Assembly: GCA_017522515.1 (NCBI GenBank)
Contig: JAFWZH010000222.1
Location: 1-8,420, forward strand
From: Clostridia bacterium
GTDB lineage: Bacteria > Bacillota_A > Clostridia > UBA1212 > UBA1255
DNA length: 8,420 bases
Direction of reading: 5' to 3'
Shown here: positions 6,704-8,420 of the stretch, piece by piece
Layout of the letters: each line of letters begins with the position of its first letter
How positions within the stretch are numbered: position 1 is the stretch's first letter
Notes under the pieces: generated by a model
Databases searched by the model: none
Told to the model about the DNA's origin: nothing
What the model saw: only the letters and a program-made list of their open reading frames with translations
Made by a program: the position numbers and the translations under genes

Positions 6704-7004
6704 GTATTTATAAAAAATGAAAACTACAAGTATTGTGACGCTCTTGGTCATATTTTAGGGCGACCAAGCGGAGTACGAGCAATAAAAGAAGAAATCTCTT
6801 TCAAAACACAATGGTCAAAAGCATTTCTGAAATGTGTTAAAGAAGAAAAAGCAGGTTATTATAACATCGAAAATTTTTATTATTGTGATATTTTAAAAAA
6901 CAGAGGTGTTGGAATATTATTTTCGAAAAAAAGAAAATGAGGATTTTTTAAAATGGTATTACTTAAACAAAAACGAATTAACCTATGAAGAGAACAGCAA
7001 ATAA
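6704..7004 (+). pseudogene. Frameshifted unknown gene overlapping lipoprotein 2
   Basis: An open frame after the TGA at 6701-6703 reads NYKYCDALGHILGRPSGVRA and on to FYYCDILK. After the six-A run at 6895-6900 the sense moves to another frame, TEVLEYYFRKKENEDFLKWY, ending at a TAA at 7002-7004. Removing one A restores one protein. Near the start, ATG 6718 (MKTT...) is one base out of phase with the main frame; one extra A in the run after it would give a start MKNYKYCD. The gene thus seems broken by two single-base slips. Its tail resembles the stub at 222-386 and also overlaps the lipoprotein start, here by 20 bases. No known family is recognised. Confidence 0.5.
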
Positions 7005-8076
7005 TAAATATTCATTGTTCCTAACCGGCTGTGTTATAGCAGCACTAATGCAATCGTGTGCGTTAACGTACACACCAAAAAAATTATTTGATGTACATAT
7101 ATCTCGAACTGGAGAAGTGAATAGATATCATACAGATAATCTTGATTATATTTATAGTAACCATATAGTTTGTGATGATTCTGTAAGCAAAGTTGTTGAT
7201 TATTCTATACGAAATGGAGTACAGCAAAACATACTATTAAGTCAAATATTAAAAGACTATGAAAAGTATCCATGTTTCAGATCGTCTCTTCATTACGCAA
7301 ACAAACGATATCGAGAGCCCAAATTAGAAAATTGTAGTCATCAATATGAACTTACTAAGTTAATGCCTGCTATAGGTTACCAATTACGTGTTTATTACAA
7401 AAAAATAAATCTTCCATACAAGGATTTGTTTCCGTTGGATTTCTACAAGGTTGAAGTCCTAATGAAGGACGGACAATATTATACGTGGAGGTGTTTGTAT
7501 GACGATACTATGTTTCATAAAGATGGAATTACGTATTATGATGATATTTATAAAAAACATATTTATCACGAAGTTTATGATAGTATTTGTAATAATTCGT
7601 TGCGTAATTTATTAATAGGTGTAACAGTACATCCTCATTCTAGCGTTATTGGTTTTACACCTTCTATAAATACTGTTGATGTCTTTTATCTATCAAAACC
7701 ATTTTATTCTTATTATGATTCAAAAACACTTTTATATATCATGATGGTTCAGTCAAATAGAAAAATGGAGAATAAATATCTTATAGATTCTACAAGCGAT
7801 ATTTCAAAATGGAATAGATATATTGGACTTAAAGCTATCAAAGCAAATCGAGAATTTTCATATTATCCATTTCATGGCAATCCTGAAAAACTGATACCTT
7901 TCATCTACATTATGAGTTACGGAGATTATGAACCAGAAGATGTGTTTTTTGAGAAGAAGCATTTTAAGCAGTTTTATTACACATTCAGGTCTCTGCGTGA
8001 CGGAAAGAACTACCGTTTGCACTATAATGCCAGAAATGGAAAATTTGTGAACTATAAGGAGATTAAGAATGATTAA
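6985..8076 (+). CDS. Predicted lipoprotein, unknown function (paralogue 2)
   Basis: The protein has 363 residues. A basic N-terminus and hydrophobic stretch (about 10-22) lead to LMQSC with Cys25 as the probable lipidation site, so it should be anchored on the periplasmic side or the surface of the envelope. It shares NGVQQNILLSQIL (77-89), a DFYKVEV...DGQYYTW region (152-168) and VDVFYLSKPFYSYY with paralogue 1. From Lys283 to Lys361 the two are identical. The first 280 residues are only moderately alike, with different spacing between conserved blocks. Its start overlaps the upstream broken gene by 20 bases, as in paralogue 1. The stop at 8074-8076 lies about 14 bases before the IS3 remnant. 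No domain is recognised, and the function is unknown. Confidence 0.85.
   Translation: MKRTANNKYSLFLTGCVIAALMQSCALTYTPKKLFDVHISRTGEVNRYHTDNLDYIYSNHIVCDDSVSKVVDYSIRNGVQQNILLSQILKDYEKYPCFRSSLHYANKRYREPKLENCSHQYELTKLMPAIGYQLRVYYKKINLPYKDLFPLDFYKVEVLMKDGQYYTWRCLYDDTMFHKDGITYYDDIYKKHIYHEVYDSICNNSLRNLLIGVTVHPHSSVIGFTPSINTVDVFYLSKPFYSYYDSKTLLYIMMVQSNRKMENKYLIDSTSDISKWNRYIGLKAIKANREFSYYPFHGNPEKLIPFIYIMSYGDYEPEDVFFEKKHFKQFYYTFRSLRDGKNYRLHYNARNGKFVNYKEIKND
7786..8068 (+). repeat. 283-bp near-identical 3' module of the lipoprotein genes, copy 2
   Basis: Partner of 1183-1465, ungapped, 9 mismatches by eye. After the first 70 or so bases only four differences remain, all silent. It ends within the last codons of both genes and does not extend into the downstream DNA. 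Confidence 0.92.
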
Positions 8077-8148
8077 TTTTGATACTATATAATACTCCCC
8101 AAATTTAGGACAGCGAGTTAAGTGTAAAAAAAAGTTAAATTTGCTGTC

Positions 8149-8304
8149 ATGAAGACAAAAAGAAAATTCAGTGCGGAATTCAAGGCAAAAGTTGCATTGG
8201 AGACCGTGAAAGGTCAGATGACGTTGGCGGAACTGTCAACGAAGTACGAAATCAACCAGAACCAAATCTGCAAGTGGAAGCAGGAGTTGCTGAAGAATGC
8301 GTGA
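8149..8304 (+). pseudogene. IS3-family OrfA, truncated (helix-turn-helix part)
   Basis: The 51-residue frame reads KRKFSAEFKAKVALETVKG, then LAELSTKYEINQNQICKWK. This is the N-terminal helix-turn-helix typical of IS3/IS911-type OrfA, with the Lys-Phe-x-x-Glu-Phe-Lys start and the recognition helix ending in Lys-Trp-Lys. Full OrfA proteins are about 90-170 residues; here the frame ends at TGA just after the HTH, and the leucine-zipper region and frameshift window are missing. It could still bind the element's ends if expressed, but cannot transpose it. Confidence 0.75.
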
Positions 8305-8420
8305 CGAGGATGCGTGTGGAACTGAATAGGCGTGGTTTTGAGGTCGGAGACAAGAAAGTTCGCAGGATGATGGGCGTAATGGGGATCATTTGTATATATT
8401 TGTAGAAAGAAAATTATGGG
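8271..8420 (+). repeat. 150-bp direct repeat, copy 2 (partner 1-150)
   Basis: Identical to the first 150 bases of the window except at 8326. It runs to the window end, so the match probably continues. Same orientation as copy 1. Confidence 0.95.
8310..8405 (+). pseudogene. IS3-family OrfB fragment, second copy
   Basis: This is the same 31-residue fragment as at 40-135, with one silent base change, and it ends at the same TAG. It lies 5 bases after the OrfA stop in a different phase. The junction between the OrfA and OrfB parts is the internal deletion scar. Confidence 0.65.

Larger units (their letters stand above)
8090..8420 (+). mobile_element. IS3-family element remnant, second copy (right end outside window)
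   Basis: It begins with a terminal-repeat-like sequence at 8090-8113 (TACTCCCC followed by AAATTTAGGACAG), then an OrfA start at 8149 and, after an internal deletion, a fragment of OrfB. The 3' part matches 1-150 with one mismatch, including the same deletion junction around 8302-8312. Two copies with the same internal deletion imply either that this shortened form moved as a non-autonomous element using transposase from elsewhere, or that a larger block containing it was duplicated. Confidence 0.72.

Noticed and set aside
6438..6713. 91-residue plus-strand frame MTTFLPTNQK...
   Set aside because: It overlaps the 6428-6616 frame in another phase. Its composition (runs of Thr, Ser, Trp) looks less protein-like, and it runs through the promoter-like box at 6658-6665.
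1..8420. CRISPR array, tRNA or rRNA genes
   Set aside because: No regularly spaced repeats, no cloverleaf with conserved T-loop sequence and no rRNA-like segments were seen on either strand.

Overview
The window looks like Bacteroidota DNA, probably a Prevotella- or Bacteroides-like gut or oral lineage. The reasons are low GC, A-rich sequence ahead of starts instead of strong Shine-Dalgarno sites, TAnnTTTG-type -7 promoter boxes, IS3-type remnants, and lipoproteins whose lipobox ends in Ser-Cys. No species can be named from sequence alone.

Layout. (1) 1-386: the right part of a decayed IS3-family element, then the 3' stub of a gene whose stop overlaps the next start. (2) 373-1470: a lipoprotein gene of unknown function. 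(3) 1504-2363: two overlapping plus-strand genes of unknown function, each broken by a one-base slip in a short A-run; the second runs into the end of the convergent operon. (4) 6292-2292, minus strand: a compact, intact four-gene operon. Its order is an AlbA_2/ATPase-like/winged-HTH protein, a class III nucleotide cyclase, a three-pass membrane protein of the Pycsar effector family (PycTM-like, DUF5706), and a second class III cyclase. (5) 6428-7004: a small unknown ORF, a promoter-like box and a frameshifted gene remnant. (6) 6985-8076: a second lipoprotein, paralogous to the first and nearly identical to it over the last 283 bp. (7) 8090-8420: a second, longer copy of the same IS3 remnant. 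Its last 150 bp repeat the first 150 bp of the window with one mismatch.

The central operon reads as a Pycsar anti-phage system. In the characterised systems a PycC cyclase senses infection and makes cCMP or cUMP, and a membrane effector then disrupts the cell envelope. The unusual points are two different cyclases flanking one effector, with different residues at the substrate-binding and transition-state positions, and a putative DNA-binding protein as promoter-proximal gene. The cyclase and effector genes overlap or are 2 bp apart, which implies translational coupling.

The intact operon lies between decayed plus-strand genes, mosaic lipoprotein paralogues and direct IS-remnant repeats. 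This suggests an accessory locus where a defence cassette was inserted into an older repeated gene array. Functions of the lipoproteins and broken genes are unknown; protein-family calls come from motif recognition, not from a search.
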